This document shows positions 11,306-25,159 of a stretch of 64,000 bases of DNA, piece by piece (positions within the stretch are counted from its first letter, which is position 1; each line of letters starts with the position of its first letter). Below the pieces are notes generated by a model, which had not been told where the DNA came from, searched no databases, and saw only the letters and a program-made list of their open reading frames with translations. A program made the translations under genes and the position numbers. This DNA is from Pithys albifrons albifrons (Eukaryota > Chordata > Aves > Passeriformes > Thamnophilidae): contig NC_092463.1 of assembly GCF_047495875.1 (NCBI RefSeq), positions 25,967,224-26,031,223 of the forward strand, read 5' to 3'.

Positions 11306-14300
11306 TGCTTACAAAAGCAGCTGTTACTGTATTTTCACATATATTAACTGACGTACTACTTGATGAAATTGGGTTACTTGGGCACCTACTGTTGGAGTAG
11401 AATAATTTTAAAAGTTGATGATTTCTGATATATAGGTATACCTATGAAAAATGAGATGCATGAAATTTAAAAACATTTGAAAATACAACTTGGTTAAAAA
11501 TAGGTCATGCCTTCTATTTTTACTAAGAATTTTCTTCTGTGCAGAGTAGGTGGATAAAGCAAAAATGCAACTGGGTTATTGAAAAAGCTTTGGGGCTGGC
11601 TGGCTGCCTTTTGTTGACAGAATTCCTCCAGAATTAGCCTTTCAAATTATTACATGTAATTTTTCCTTTAATGATGTGTAGAGTTCAAAGTATCAGTCAT
11701 ACCCTTCAGAGCTAATAAAGACAATCTTTTGCGTAAATGGCACACTAAACCAGCACAGCACACCTGCACAGCCCACTGCCTCCCCACTCCCTTCTTCACT
11801 GGGAGAGTCAGGGAAACATGAGGCTAGACCAGTGAGTGGGTCCACCTTGAGTTCAGGTGTATCACAGTGCTAGATCCCCACACTCAGCATCAGCATGGCT
11901 GCAACTACCTCTATCAGCTTCTGATTTGTCCTCTGCTTTCTCGGAGATTTAAAAGGGGACCATAAGTTTCATTTCCTTGTAATTTGCTCCTTCTGCATGC
12001 CTTCAATTCTTAAATTTCTGAGATTTCTCTTATTGCTTTGATTTGATGTACCAGCACATGCTGTAGTGTTTTCTTGAGATATTATTACCTCCCAAAATGC
12101 CTTGGGGTCTTCTTCTCTGAATCACCCATCTCCCGAGCAGACTCTTGTCTCTACCTTTACAGTCCTCTTTCAGAGAGATTTTTAAAGTGTATAGCCCACC
12201 CTATGGATATACCAGCCTGTTCAGGTTACCTCAGAGGACACATGCAGGCAGGTGGACGCATTGCTGCCCCACTTCTACTAGAAAGAAGGTTCACTTCTCT
12301 ATGATATATCTTCTTTCTGTGCCTCACCTCATGCATGCCTGAGGATATTTAATGGGTTAGAGAGTCAGAAGAACAAGGAGGCATGACCTTCTGTGGAAAA
12401 AAAAAGAAAGTGAAAAAAGAAAAGAACAAAAAACCTAGGTCTTCTAATGTTTAACCTTCAACAGGCAAGCAGAAGAAGACCAGGTGCAGCAACAGCAGTA
12501 CAGGTGTAAGAGGAGGGGACAGATCCAAGGTCAACAAAATGCCAGGGTAAGCATAGTACCTTACTGTACAATCCTGCTGATGGCCTCAGTCTTGTTCTAG
12601 CATCCTCTGGATTAATGTGTCCTCTATCCCCACTCTTCAGCCTAGGTAGGGCTGACCTGAATTTCTCTTCAACACAATCTTTGTTCTCTTAATCTCTCCA
12701 ATTTCCTCCCTTTCTATCTTATTCCTAAGATTTCTGCTAAGTTTTACCATTATCTCCCAGACTTATTCTAATTTCTCCAACACCTCATTCCATTTAATCT
12801 AAATAGTAGCCAGCAAACAATCTAACTTAATTTGTCTCTGTGCCTGTCACTCCAACATGAGTATGATGGGGTATAGTGCTTTTATGTTGAGAGATGGGCT
12901 AATTGCTGGTCTGGGAACTTTACTTCCAAAAAGTCTGAGCTCAGCTACACTTAAGGCATTTTCAGGGATGATGGCAGGCTGGAGATGATCAGCATCAGTG
13001 TCTAAATGAAATGTAGTCATCTCAAAAGGCAAGAGGGAAAGAGTTTTGTACATGTACAAAACAAGAAGCATACAGGGTTAAGGATCTCTATGGAGCCATC
13101 TCTAGCTGAGTACTGAACTCAGATATGAAGTCAGTGCTAAGAATCTGGTGGGCAAGTTGAAGAGCAGAATTTAGTGTGAGCGGCAGAGTAGTAGAAGTTA
13201 GCAACCTAAAATAATTTTGCTGATTTTTTTTATCCCACCCTCAATTTGTTGAGCTCTACATGGCCTATGCCTGACACGCAGCAATCTCTCTGTCTTATGT
13301 GGTGGAGGATCAGTAATGACTGATGATGGCTGTACCAGGCAAAGGTTTGCAGCTGATAGGAGAACTCCAGGCCTTCCTCTTTGCAATGGCTGAAGACTCC
13401 TTTATACAATCAGTCAAGTTCAAAGGGCTTCAAGCAAGGACAAGGGTTTTCCTGACCACTTTTTTAGACAGTGGTTTTAATAATGCAATAAAATAATAAT
13501 TCCACATGATATCTAAAGATGGCTGCAAGATTTGCCCAGAAGCAAACAAGGGCATGAAAGGAGGCAGGATGGAGCATAGAGGCAGTTTTTGCCAAGGCAG
13601 AGGGTACTATGGAAAGGACTGGTCAGATGAGGTCACACTGCCATTATCAGATAAAACACAAAGATATGTCCAGGGTTTTGTGCTCATTGCTGTTTTCAAA
13701 TGGTTAAAACACCTACAGTCTATCCCTAAATACCTTAGCATTTTAAAACAGCAGCTTCCCTTCTCCATTCCCTTCCCTAAAATATATAAATCATCTTCAG
13801 AAGCAGAAATCACAGACTCATTTGTCAGTAATAGGAACAACAATTCCCTTCACCCCTTTCCTATAAAGAAAATACCAGAACTTCTACCATACAATTGGGA
13901 GCTTTTAATAGGCAGCTATTAGCACAATGCTAAATTTGGGGTGTTTCAGAGAAGAACATCGTTATGTCTGTTGCTTGATTTGTGGCACATATACAGTTGC
14001 AGTTCAAGTTTCCTTGGAGCTAGAAGAGAGGTCTGTACAAAATGCCATGATAAATTTTAGTGTGAATACTAATATGCAGAAAGGGTAGGTTTAAAAACAA
14101 GCTGTGACTTCTAATCAAAGCTTGACATGTGTACAGTTTTCTGAAATTGAAGTGAAAGGTGAGACTGATTATTCATTACACAATCCAGTCATATTTATTT
14201 GCATCCACGCATTTGAAAATCCAAGTTTACATTTTTAAAGCTAAATAAAGTTGCCTTGTGACACTCATATTGTATCTATTACATATTACACTTCAAAACC

Positions 14301-14437
14301 TCATCTCTCCTAAAGCCTCTTCAGTGTGCTTGAAGTAGCACAGCAAAAGAAAAGGAATTTTCAGTTTAACTAGAGCACTGACATTCTGTTACACAATTCG
14401 ATCTTGTCTATTTACCAGCACTTAAAAAACAGAAGAC

Positions 14438-14461
14438 ACAAAACAAAACAAAACAAAAAAA
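14438..14461. repeat. (ACAAA)n simple repeat
   Basis: About four ACAAA units ending in a run of A. It lies 108 bp before the splice-bounded open segment at 14570. Confidence 0.8.
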
Positions 14462-15191
14462 TAATGCTGAATGCATCTAGCCGGCAGTGCCATAGGTGTC
14501 TGAATGCATCTGTAGCTTCCCTCTCACTCATCAGTGTAATTGTTGTCATGTTATTCCATTTTTTATTAGGCTGGTCCGCCAAGCTCCCAGCTTTTCCTGG
14601 CCAAACGTTCTTCTGCTGGTTGTCATGGTGACTGCATTGTTAGTGGGGAGAAAGGCTCTGTTGTCTGCCATTGTTCTGTTGTGCTTTAGGTAATGCAGGA
14701 GGCATCACAAGTGAAGTGGATGGACCTTTTTTGCTCGGCATCATTGCTGAGTATAGAAAATCTCACATAAAAAAGGAGCAAATAGGCCCTGACCAAAGAA
14801 ATAACCAAGTTCTTTTTTTCCTTCTTTATTTTTTTTAAGAAAGCATGCATTATTATAAAGAGGTAAAACAGCACTGGCAGTTAACTGAATAATCAAAGAA
14901 AATGTTATAGAAATTATATTTATTAGAAGAACAATTGCCATGATTTGGATGTTACTATACAAGAGCAACCATTTGGCAATTTAGCTTGAATATAGTTTTA
15001 AAATATCCATTCATCCAGCTTGCATTGTCATTTAACCTCAGATTCTGTTTAGCTTAAAACAGTACACTGTAGAAGTTGAATCCAATCATTTGGTTTTTAA
15101 AATTTAGTCTATGAATGGCTACCTTTTAAGCAAGCTACCACAGTTTATTACATTTTATACCATCATCAGAGTATGTAATCACTGATTTTCT

Positions 15192-15305
15192 CCCCCCCCC
15201 CAATTACGTTTTACTCCAATATTAATTAAACTGGCTGGAGGAAAAAAAAAACAAACCCAACAACAATTCAAAAACAAACAAACAAAATAAAACACAACCA
15301 AAACC
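15192..15305. repeat. Poly-C run and A/C-rich low-complexity tract
   Basis: Ten C residues at 15192-15201 are followed, after 40 bases of ordinary sequence, by A10 and mixed AAAC/AACCC units from 15242 to 15305. Confidence 0.75.
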
Positions 15306-15768
15306 AGGCTCTGTCCACAGGCTTGACTTCGATGTTCAGACCATTTCCTTAAGAGATATCTCAGAAAAATCAGGGGAGAAGCCCTGAGAAAATTCTTCAG
15401 AGAGCCTTAGCTTATTTAAAAGGATTGCCAGACAAGATACTGGCTTTAAACTGTGATTATTAACACCTTTTCAACAGCAATTTAAATATTGAATGTGAAC
15501 TTAATGTAAATCACAACTGCCATAAAACAATCAATAGTCTATGGTTTGTGAGTTTGATTTTCAGCCTGTGCTGAAATTCATCTGCTGATCCCATTAAGGG
15601 AAACCAGCAGTATACCAGCATTTCTCTCCCACCATTCCAGGCAGAAAAAGCAGCTTTCAGAAGAACCTGTCACTGGATGACACCAAAGTTCCATGAATTT
15701 GCAGGCAAAATGGCACTATTTTACCAATAAAACTCAAGGGACTTAAAAATGACAAGTGAAAATGAGTA

Positions 15769-15794
15769 TTACAGGTAACCCAACTTACCTGTAA
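15769..15794. repeat. Perfect 10-bp inverted repeat, 6-nt loop
   Basis: TTACAGGTAA at 15769-15778, loop CCCAAC, then TTACCTGTAA at 15785-15794. The arms contain CAGGTAA and TTACCTG, which match the E2-box CAGGTA/TACCTG bound by ZEB/SNAI-type factors, so it is a palindromic pair of such sites as well as a hairpin. Confidence 0.8.
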
Positions 15795-17736
15795 AGCTGG
15801 CAAGGCCAGAACCTGCACTCAACCAGATGTGGGAGCCACTGAGGTTCATATACTGTGGCTTTCAGCTGCCCAATGTCTCACACACCTGGAGTGAGGAGAG
15901 GTTTATACACAGCACAGTCAGCTGAGAAAGTGCACAGAGTGGCTTCATTTGGGTTGTAATACATGTCGTCATATATTTTCCCCCTTTAAGTCTGTAAAAT
16001 GAGGATGACATTTTCCATTTGCTTCCTTATTTAGTGAGAATTTTTGCCTGGACTGTTTACTGAGCCCAGCAGACTGGAACCATCCCATACCCTGTGTGCC
16101 TCCTGCACTGGGGACTGCTAGTGGGACACATAACACCTAAAAGAAGGTTTTGTCTCTCAGGTGCTCAGCTTCTCCATGTGCCAGATTGGGAATCTAAAAG
16201 GAAATGGTAGGAGATGCAGATTTCTTTGCAGGGGAGTCTAGCTCTTTGACTAATGCCAAAATAATTGAGGTGAAGAGGAAAAAAAAATTACATAAATATG
16301 AAACTTTTTAATAACAGAAAAATAGTTTGTCCTTTGGGAAAAAATGTTATATCATGAAGTTTATATGCTTTTAAACCTTGAGAGTGGGGATTTCAAAACA
16401 ACAAAATTACACGGGCATTGGTGCCCCAATGATTTCCCATGGATATTACCTCCTCAAATCTCTTGTCATTTCTAGTTTTCTCATTAATTCCTTTCAAAAG
16501 CTCTAGAAATTGGTACTCTTTATACAGTTTGCAGAGGAACATCGAAGTACAGTGACTTTCCTACTTAGAGTTTGCCTTGGACTCCATCTGGCCCTGTGCT
16601 GAACACAGCAGCAGTCCTGCTCCTCTGCTCTGAGGTGCTCTGGATATGTGTCTGGCATCTCTGGGAATGTGCATACAAACACCTCTAGGACTGGGTAGTA
16701 AAACAGAATTTATCACACTTGTATACATGCACACAGATTATTTACTCACATAGCAGAGGTTGCTCTGCGCACACAGCCTCATGTCAGCTAATGCCAGCCT
16801 CATCTATGGCAGAGGTATAATTCCTGCTAAATCCCTAATTCTCTTTTAATTCTATGAAATTACTGTATAGCCCAGTTCATTTTACCCTTATTAAATTCAG
16901 GAGAGCTTTTCCATAAGGGATAGCTTCAGAAATACTAATATAGGACAATTGCCGCTTTTTGGAGAGCTCTATTGCAAGTGTATTGCCTTCTCAGCTGGAA
17001 AGGATGATTACTGATGTCTGAAAAAGGTACTTACAGCTTAGTACACAGTAAACATGTATTCTGTTTTTCTTTTGCTCTGTTAAACAATATAATACGCAGC
17101 AAAAATCTACAGAAAAAGCAATCAAAACAGACACACTTTAAGAAGAATCCCAATGCTTCTTAATTTGCACTTCATTCTTCCTGTCAGCATTTCCACCCGC
17201 ATTCATCACTGAATATTCATTCCTGCTTCTGTTTTCGGGTTGAGTGTGGCAGCAGCCCAGCAGAGCCACGCAGGTATTTGGGTGAAAGGGGTGACAAGAC
17301 ATCCCTCCCCATTCCTGCTGCAACGCAGGAGGGTCCTCAGCACTTCTGTGGTTTGGTAGGGCTGAGCTCCCCACCAACCCCCTTTCCCCTGCCTGATGCG
17401 CTGAGAGCTCCCCCTCCTGTTACAGCCTATCTTAACTGCAGCCAACAGATTAATATTATTACCTCATTTTAATTAATTCCTCTCTTCAATTCAAAAAAGC
17501 ACATCTGGTGCTTTTCAGAGCCAGACAAAGCTTTTTTCCTCCCATCCTCTCCTGAACATCAATTAATAACTTGGCAACAACAACAACAAAAAAGAAATGT
17601 TTGTTCTCCATACCCAACAGTCACAAGTGACAGAGAAAAAGAAAAGGGACTTGCTCCAGACAGAGGTCAAGGGAAATGACAGAACTGCCAAATCTTCTGT
17701 TTTTCTGTAACTCAGGATGGCTTATGTGGTTTGAGC

Positions 17737-17795
17737 ACAGTCACACAGCTACTGTGGCTGTGCAGTTTCCAGGCCAGTGTTGTCTCACTTCTCTT
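17737..17795 (+). mobile_element. Possible MIR-like ancient SINE fragment
   Basis: The string AGTCACACAGCTACTGTGGC followed by a T- and C-rich stretch ending TTGTCTCACTTC resembles the 3' half of MIR elements (GGTCACACAGCTAGTAAGTGGC, then GATTCGAACCC and GTCTGTCTGACTCC). The resemblance is by eye and is diverged, as expected of a relic of this age. An alternative is chance similarity. Confidence 0.35.
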
Positions 17796-20700
17796 TAACT
17801 TGAAGGGCACAAAAAATGATTTGTAACTTATCCTATCTATTAACTGCTGGCTCCCATGCAACTGCTCAAGCACAAAAGGTGGTTTCAGACCTTACTGACA
17901 ACACTTTAACTCTGACCCACATTTCAACTTCTGAGTAGTAGTGACCCCCATTTCAGAATTTATCAGATTTCTAAAATCTCCTAATACAAGCAGAAGATAC
18001 CCAGTATCATGAGCCCCTAGTCCTACATGGCCTTGCCTAAACAACACAGTGACCAATGGCACTGAAGACAGTGAGAATTAAAACCGCTTCCCAGTCGTCC
18101 AGAGCAGATGCAGTTCTCTTTGAGTGGAGAGATGAAAATAAAGTTCAAAGGAGATTTTTTGTAACCAGAAAAAAAAAGGTAGGGAGTTTGACATACAAAA
18201 GGGTAAGAGGGTTACAACCATTTGTGCAATATTGAGATGCAGGACTAAACTCTGAGTCACTGGCCTATGGTCTCCCATAAGGCCAAGTCTGCAGGTCAGG
18301 ATGATATCAAGCCCATAGGAAGGAGCATGGTTGAGCCCAGGATGTGCCCATCTGACTGGCAGGATGGGTTGACAAGCATGGGCCATGCATTGAGCAGGGA
18401 GCCGCTGGTGCTCTGCAGGCAGGAGGTCTGGTGGCCATCAAAGCCTGCTCACCTCAAAGGCGCCCTTGGACATACATTCAAGCAAGGTTCAGCATTGGAC
18501 ATTAAACTTTGTGCTTCAGTGCTTCCTGTTTTCCAACCTGACCTCAAGGAAGTTACTGATACCAGAAAAAAATACATGAAACTTTTCAAGATTATAAACA
18601 GTCATGATAAATTAAGAGAAATGTCACTGAGTAAAAAACAAACAAGAGATAGAAATTAAAGGAACAATTTATTAGATTTTCAAAAGGCAACTGGTGTCAT
18701 ATTGTTCTATAGTCTACACGCAGCTCCAGGTCCTCAGATCTTCAGTTCTCATTGGACAGGCTTTGAAGTTACTGTCCAACCTGGTTTTCTTCTTTTAAAC
18801 TCAACATTATTGCTATCTCAGTAGTTGAGGTTTGTGACTTGCTTGGGAACTTGGCTTTCCCTTAGAATTTCCTTTTGTTGATGCCTTTGTCCCAGCTTTG
18901 TAACAGCTACTTTCTTAATTTCTGCCTCCATTTTATTTTATCTCTTTTTCCCACCCTCCCCCATCACCAAAGAAATTTAGTACAGATCACACTCATGTGA
19001 TTTCAGTTACAATTCAAAACTGAAGTTCTTGGGAACTAATTTTTTTAACACCCAATAATTTGTGGCTACTATTCAGTGTACTAATACTTGAATATCTATA
19101 TGTTTTAAGAATCAAAACAGGCATGAGAACTACATAAAAACTGTATTTATGTATGTTTTATATAGTACACAAACATATTTTACATCAGATGGGCAAATGA
19201 CTTCTCACAGGTTGAAATTTTAGTAGACAAGAGATGAATTTCATTACAACTAAACGAGATCCATAAAAAATGGGGAAAAAATTAGTTAGCTGTTTATAAA
19301 CACATATTGAAGAAATGCAAAATTTAATTCAACTGTACAAAAATTTGAGCTTCAGTAATATTAGCAGTATGCCCACTCTTAGAACTTGCTTCAAATTTTC
19401 TATTTTATTTTTATTATAGAACTGACTGTCAGAGAGAACAATATAGGGAAAAAAGCTGTGTTAGCTAATCTGGTGTAATCCTTTCAAATCTTTGAAAGAA
19501 CAACAAGCGCTTGATAAGCAGGGTCAGGCTGGGTCAGGATTTTGATAGCAGACATCTAAGGAATGCCTAGGTGCTTCAGGAAGGGGATGTGGGTGATTTA
19601 GCAGGCTGGCTAAATCAGCAAGCTTGCTCTTCCCTCCACTTCGATAAGAGGTAAAGGGAGCAGCAGACCTTGTGCTGCCGACAGGGTAACCTTTTGGGGG
19701 AGATAGCTGTCATACAAGAAATCCCATTCAAGGTATTACTTTACCCTTTTACCAGGCACTGGCTTTAACTAACACAAGCTCAGGTAAGTATATTTTGCCT
19801 TGTTGAGTGATGGATAACCTGTTTCCCACATCCAGTCATAAAATTTGCTGGGTGTTGTCAGGTGCTGTTAAGTCATGCTATAAACCATGCTGCTCACCCA
19901 CTCTCTCGAGCCACTTCTCTCCCACACGCTTTGTACATATTAAAATTATATTTCTGCAAATATAAATATAAATGGCAGGAATGTCAGCTACATCCATTAT
20001 AGTTATTGTCCATGTCAATGCTAGTGTTGGTTTTAACAGCTGATTATATATAAAATGCAAAAATATGGATGATATGAAATATAAGTAAATATTTTTAATT
20101 AACTCCTTACAAAGTTCTCATCTGAACCAGAAAAATCAATAAGGTAAAACTGGTTTAGAAGTACATACCTTGCCCTTCTGAAATATTATACAAGCTGTGC
20201 AGCAAAAACAATCTCTCTCCGAGAAAATATTTCATTGAAAAAGTCAGCATCTGTGGCTTACTGAAAGAAATGCAGACGTTTCAATGAAAAGAGTAAAAAC
20301 CTCTTTCAGATCTCATTTTATGCTTTTAAGACTAATCAGCCCTATAAAAGGTACCACTGCTAATCTACTGTTTGTCTTGGTCTTCACTGCAGCTGCTTAG
20401 TAGATAGAGAGCAAACAAAACTAGAATTAAGGTCATTCCATTTAAATCCGTCAGATTGGAAGACAAGGACTAAATTATTGCTGAGAATTACATGAAGGAA
20501 AGCCTAGGATAAGATATATATTGTTTATTATTTGCCAGATCCATAGTGCCACTGCACTTACATATTTGTGAAGGGATTACATTAACATTTTATGGGATTA
20601 ATTGGTAGCATGGGGAGATTCTCCGATATAGTATCCACACAACTTAAAAGTATGCTCCTGAGCTTTCACAGATGGTATGCAGTACTTGGGGTAGTGAGAA

Positions 20701-23700
20701 ATAACACAAACCTCTCAGCTACCAAACAATGTAATGAATAAAATACGATGACATTTTTTCACATAAATGAAATGTAAAGAACGTTATTACATTTCATCAT
20801 AGAGCACAGGTTTGAATCCCACAGGATTGTTAAGGTAAAGATCTTAGTGGATGATTTTGTTTTCCTTCACAAGACACCTTAAACCTGTACTTTGTGTTTT
20901 TAGGCAGACAGAGCAATAGCACTAAAGATTCTTTTTATGCTAATAATAGGAAATCATTTCACAGGGGTCAAATATGAGTAGAAAATGAGTGGTCAAATGA
21001 GTGGAAAATTTTTTGGCCATCAAAAATCCACAAGATTTTTCTTCAAATTAAGAAATATTCTCTGGGAGCTACTCTATAAATAATACATAGTGAGGTTTAG
21101 TGTAATCTTTAGTATGAGAACATGCTTTCTTTAGAGTCAACAATAATACCACTTCAAGAAGGAAATGCTGTGTGAAGAGAGGATCTTGCAGCTCTCTCCC
21201 ACTTTAAAATCAAGTACATAGGCTCCACCGTATCTGCAGCCCCCAGGAGTCTGATGGCTACAAGGTATGAGTCAGCTCCACCACTCTGGCCTCTCAAGTG
21301 GAGGACAGGTATGTCCCCGTTTAGTACCCTGTGCTGGCTCAGGCTTCCGCACGCAGCCCCTGTGAGGCTCACTCGACACTGAGGCCAGACAGAAATCAAA
21401 TACTGGCACTAGGTATCCACAAAGAAAACAAAAAGAAAAGGGAGGCATTTCTGGTGATTGAAAAGGACCTCTGCCCATACGTGGTGCAGTTGGGGGATGA
21501 GAGCTCATGGTGTTGTGATCTGTGCTCTAATGAGAAGGGTAACCACTCACATCAACAGAAAATTTGAAACTTTTTCAAAAAACAATTTTTATAGGAGGTA
21601 AGTGTCAAACACCAAATCACTGCAGTTTTACAGGCAGTCTCGAAATAATCCTCCTTTCCCCTATCCCTTCCTCCCTCTCCCCTTCCCTCCTTGCCCCTCA
21701 CTATACACAAGATTTTTTTGCTCACCCTGTTTCATTTGGTCTCCCAAACTTTCTTCACCCAGCCTGATTTCACCCTTCCAAGTTGAGTAGGGAGCAAAGA
21801 GTTTTTAACCATAGCCATGCATTTTCTGCTGCATCTGGGCTCTGTGAGAGGTGAGATCGGGCTGGTGGAGGGAGAAAGACATGACCCCCTGGAGGACCAG
21901 CGTATAACCAAGACATTAGGACTTGCTGTGTTTGCATGTGACACGAGTGATCCCTTCAGCTTGCTAGGAACTAGCAATCCTTTGTGAGGGAGATTTGCCT
22001 CAGGCCCTCAGATATCTTAGGAGCATGCTAAGTCAATTGGACCATACTCTTTCGGTCACATCCCTTCTTCTAACAACTCACCTACATACATTTAATTTTA
22101 TGCTTCACTTCTGGGCTTCTATTGCAGTAAGTGGATAAATTGCAAAAGAAAATTGAAAGCAGTTGGGTCATAAATATTTCAAGTGCCGAAAAATCACTGG
22201 CACCAGTGGAATTTCTGGGAATATCCACAAACAGATAATTTAGGATGAGGCAAGACTACAAATACTTTTTTCTCCCTTTTTTAAGAGGCACAAAAATCAA
22301 AAATACTGCTTTGTGTTCTACTCTTCTCTATAGAGTATGCCTGTTTGCATTGGGATCCTAACCTGTGTCTGCATTCCCCATACAAAACATTCTTCTTTTA
22401 TCCATTTAGGACATATATAGCTTTAGTGTCATAGTGTTAAGGAGTTTCACTAAGGATAAAAGGCTGTATGCAATCAACTATTGGGTATAACAATGCTGAA
22501 GATAACGGTCATTACTAGAGCCACTGAAGAAATACATAGAAGTTCTAAAACTGTCAGAGGTGACACCTGCAAATATTGTCACTTGTATTCTTACATCTCT
22601 GAAATGTCTTGAAACACACAAAGATGTCACTAACATAATTCACCACAGAAGTATTACAAGGATGACAGGACCATATAAAAATGCTAGAAATACTTAATAT
22701 CAGAAAAATATTTTTCTTTATGTGGGTATACAAAAGGAAAAAAAAAGATTCTGAGTCACATGCTGAAAGCAGTCTGAATTTACCTTAACACAAAAAAACA
22801 CCCAGCCCCCAAACCCACATTATTTTTTTAGAATGCTGGAAACCTAACTAGAACTCAGGATTTAACACCCTCTGTATCTGGAAACACAGGAACGTATTTT
22901 TTTGTATACACATAAAATCAGAAATCCTTTCCTGTTCATTCCCTGTTCTTTCTGAAAGATGCTGCTATTGCCTTTTTTTATTTTCATAATCATTTGCAAA
23001 CACAAAATTCATTTGTCATTTCAAATACTAGAATGCTAAGAAGACACCAAACTCTGTGGGGATCAACAAGAAGTCATTGCAGAAAGTGAGACACAAATGG
23101 AGAAAGGCATTGTTGCTTCTAGCCCTAATTTGTTGGAAAGCATTAATCAAGAAACAAGTCACCAACAGCCATATGTCATCTAATGCATCAACATGCGTTT
23201 TTATCAGAACAGCATGCTGGTAATGCTAGTAACTGCCAAGTCCTATAGGCTTGAACCTTAATTCTTGGATGGTGTTATACTAAGATTACAGCACACAGCA
23301 TTACCAGCAAACTTGGAAAATATATGTAACACGACACAAAAGCTGGCTGCCCAGTCTGATGACATTTTCAAAAATATACATTATATGCCAACACATGATA
23401 AATGGCCTTCTGTATCATTCCTAAAACACTCCTTAATGTTTTCTCTAAGTTGACCAAGTAGTAGGGATAAAAAAAAAGGAAAGAAAAGATTGCATTTAGC
23501 CTATTATTATATATGAAGAAATAAAAAGTTATTTATTTGTAAATGTTAGTTTCATGAAAGGGAGTTTCATAGACATTGAATTAAATAATTTATCTAACAT
23601 AATGAATGTATTATATCTGTAACATGTAAATATTGACTGACTTAGCTGAGTGGCTGTGTATAAACAGACTCTTTTTTGCCTTCAACCAGAGTCTAGAGCA

Positions 23701-25116
23701 GACAGCTTTGTATATTTTACAGTCTCTTGTACCTGAGCCAACAATTGATAGTGGCATAGATCAAAGCCTTGATGCGGAGATACCAAGCAATTTGTGTATA
23801 AATGTGCTCCTTCAAAAATGATAAGAGCACAAAAGAAGTTTTAAGATGCTTTTGTCATGGTTGAAAAGGTAAGTAGCAAATTAATCTGATGAGTTATGTT
23901 AAAGTTGTACCTGATGTACCAGCAGGATAGAAGCTCAAAAAAATACTTTCTATTTTTTTTCCAGAAGATTTGTAAATGAGAAAATATTTTATATTAAAAG
24001 CAGCCATGACTCTTTCTGTTTTCAACAGGAGTATTTCATTTGACTGCTTAATTATTTCCTCAGATTTTATGCAGAGGGCTTGGATGTAATTTTCTCTGCA
24101 TAATTTAACTGGGATTTTTAAGCAGACAAGTAAGAAAAATGCCTTCAGTGGCCATAAGATGCTCACTAATAATGTCTACTCAATTAAAGTAATTTTTAAC
24201 ACTTTAAAGCATTTATTGACACATAGAGTGACTCAAACCTCTTCATGGTTTCTATTAAAGTTATACTGCCTAATTTATGAGAAGGCTTAGCATGCTATGC
24301 TTCTATAAATCATTGTGTTATGAAAAGTGAGTTAAACACATAAAAACAGTAAGATCTACTCAACAACCAGCTAGCTGGGACTGCAGATCTATAGGAAGTA
24401 CTACAAAGTACTACAATTGTGCTATAATGCCTTCAATAATTTCAAAAACTACATGTATTATGCTTTAATTCCTATATATTGTTTGAAGGGTTAAATTGTG
24501 GGCACAAGTATTTTCTACTCATACAACAAAGTACTTACTTGGCTTCTTCACTTTTATTATGCAATAGAAGACAACGAGTCAGAAGTACAAATGTAACACT
24601 TAACTATGGCTCTTAGAAATGAACATTATAACCCTATCTCTCAAGTAGTTTTCTCACACTGTCTCAACAAAATTGTCTAGAACAAAAGGGAAAGATGAAT
24701 TATATCTGAACAACAGACACTTATTTACTGCTGTATAGTACCAGAAGGCCCACAGACTGGAGAGGAACTGAGAGAGAAAGGCATCTCTCCATGTAGATGT
24801 AGATGTGTATTAAAAAGAAAAAAAAAAACAAAACAAAATGAAAAAGTAGCATTTTGCACTAATTCTGCTGTTGCAAATGATGTAAGACAACAGAGCACCA
24901 AGCCCACAACTGACTTCAGTGTGGACACATGTCTGAATGAGTTCTGATTACTTCTGTGATGATTTTTATTACAAGGGTAGTTTTAAACAACATATTCCAT
25001 GTTGCATAGATAACTGGTATTGTATAGTAAGGTCAGCCTGGGTATAAGCAGTGGCAAAACCAAAGAGCCCTGGCTGCAGGCAGGGGTGGGTGAATCCAAG
25101 CTCTGCCTGTATATTG

Positions 25117-25159
25117 GTGCATGTATGTGTGCATGTGTGTGCACACGCACATGTATGTG
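25117..25159. repeat. 43-nt alternating purine-pyrimidine tract
   Basis: Every base from 25117 to 25159 alternates purine and pyrimidine, made of TG, CA, TA and CG steps, with an imperfect palindrome centred near GTGTGCACAC. Such tracts are the classical substrate for left-handed Z-DNA. Confidence 0.85.

Larger units (their letters stand above)
6534..14437. other. Unassigned sequence, 6.5-14.4 kb
   Basis: No gene or repeat family is recognised apart from the simple repeats listed separately. Open frames are short and lack domain motifs; the longest, 13506-13922 (138 codons, plus strand), shows no family signature and no exon-like edges. Confidence 0.55.
15306..25116. other. Unassigned sequence, 15.3-25.1 kb
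   Basis: Mostly AT-rich sequence with no gene recognised. A GC-richer patch around 18260-18500 contains a 130-codon plus-strand frame with no known domain and no splice-like edges that I could defend. A C/T-rich patch lies at 21650-21710. One inverted repeat and one possible old SINE relic are listed separately. Confidence 0.55.

Noticed and set aside
16510..16570. GAGGAACAT...CAGTGACTTTCC, a fourth MIR-like stretch
   Set aside because: Only two short words fit and the following CACACAG block is missing; too weak to list.
18078..18659. Overlapping 102- and 130-codon frames on opposite strands in a GC-richer patch
   Set aside because: No domain, no convincing splice edges and mutual overlap; treated as chance.
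20812..20822. GGTTTGAATCC, resembling a tRNA B box
   Set aside because: No A box at a suitable distance and no cloverleaf can be drawn from the flanks.
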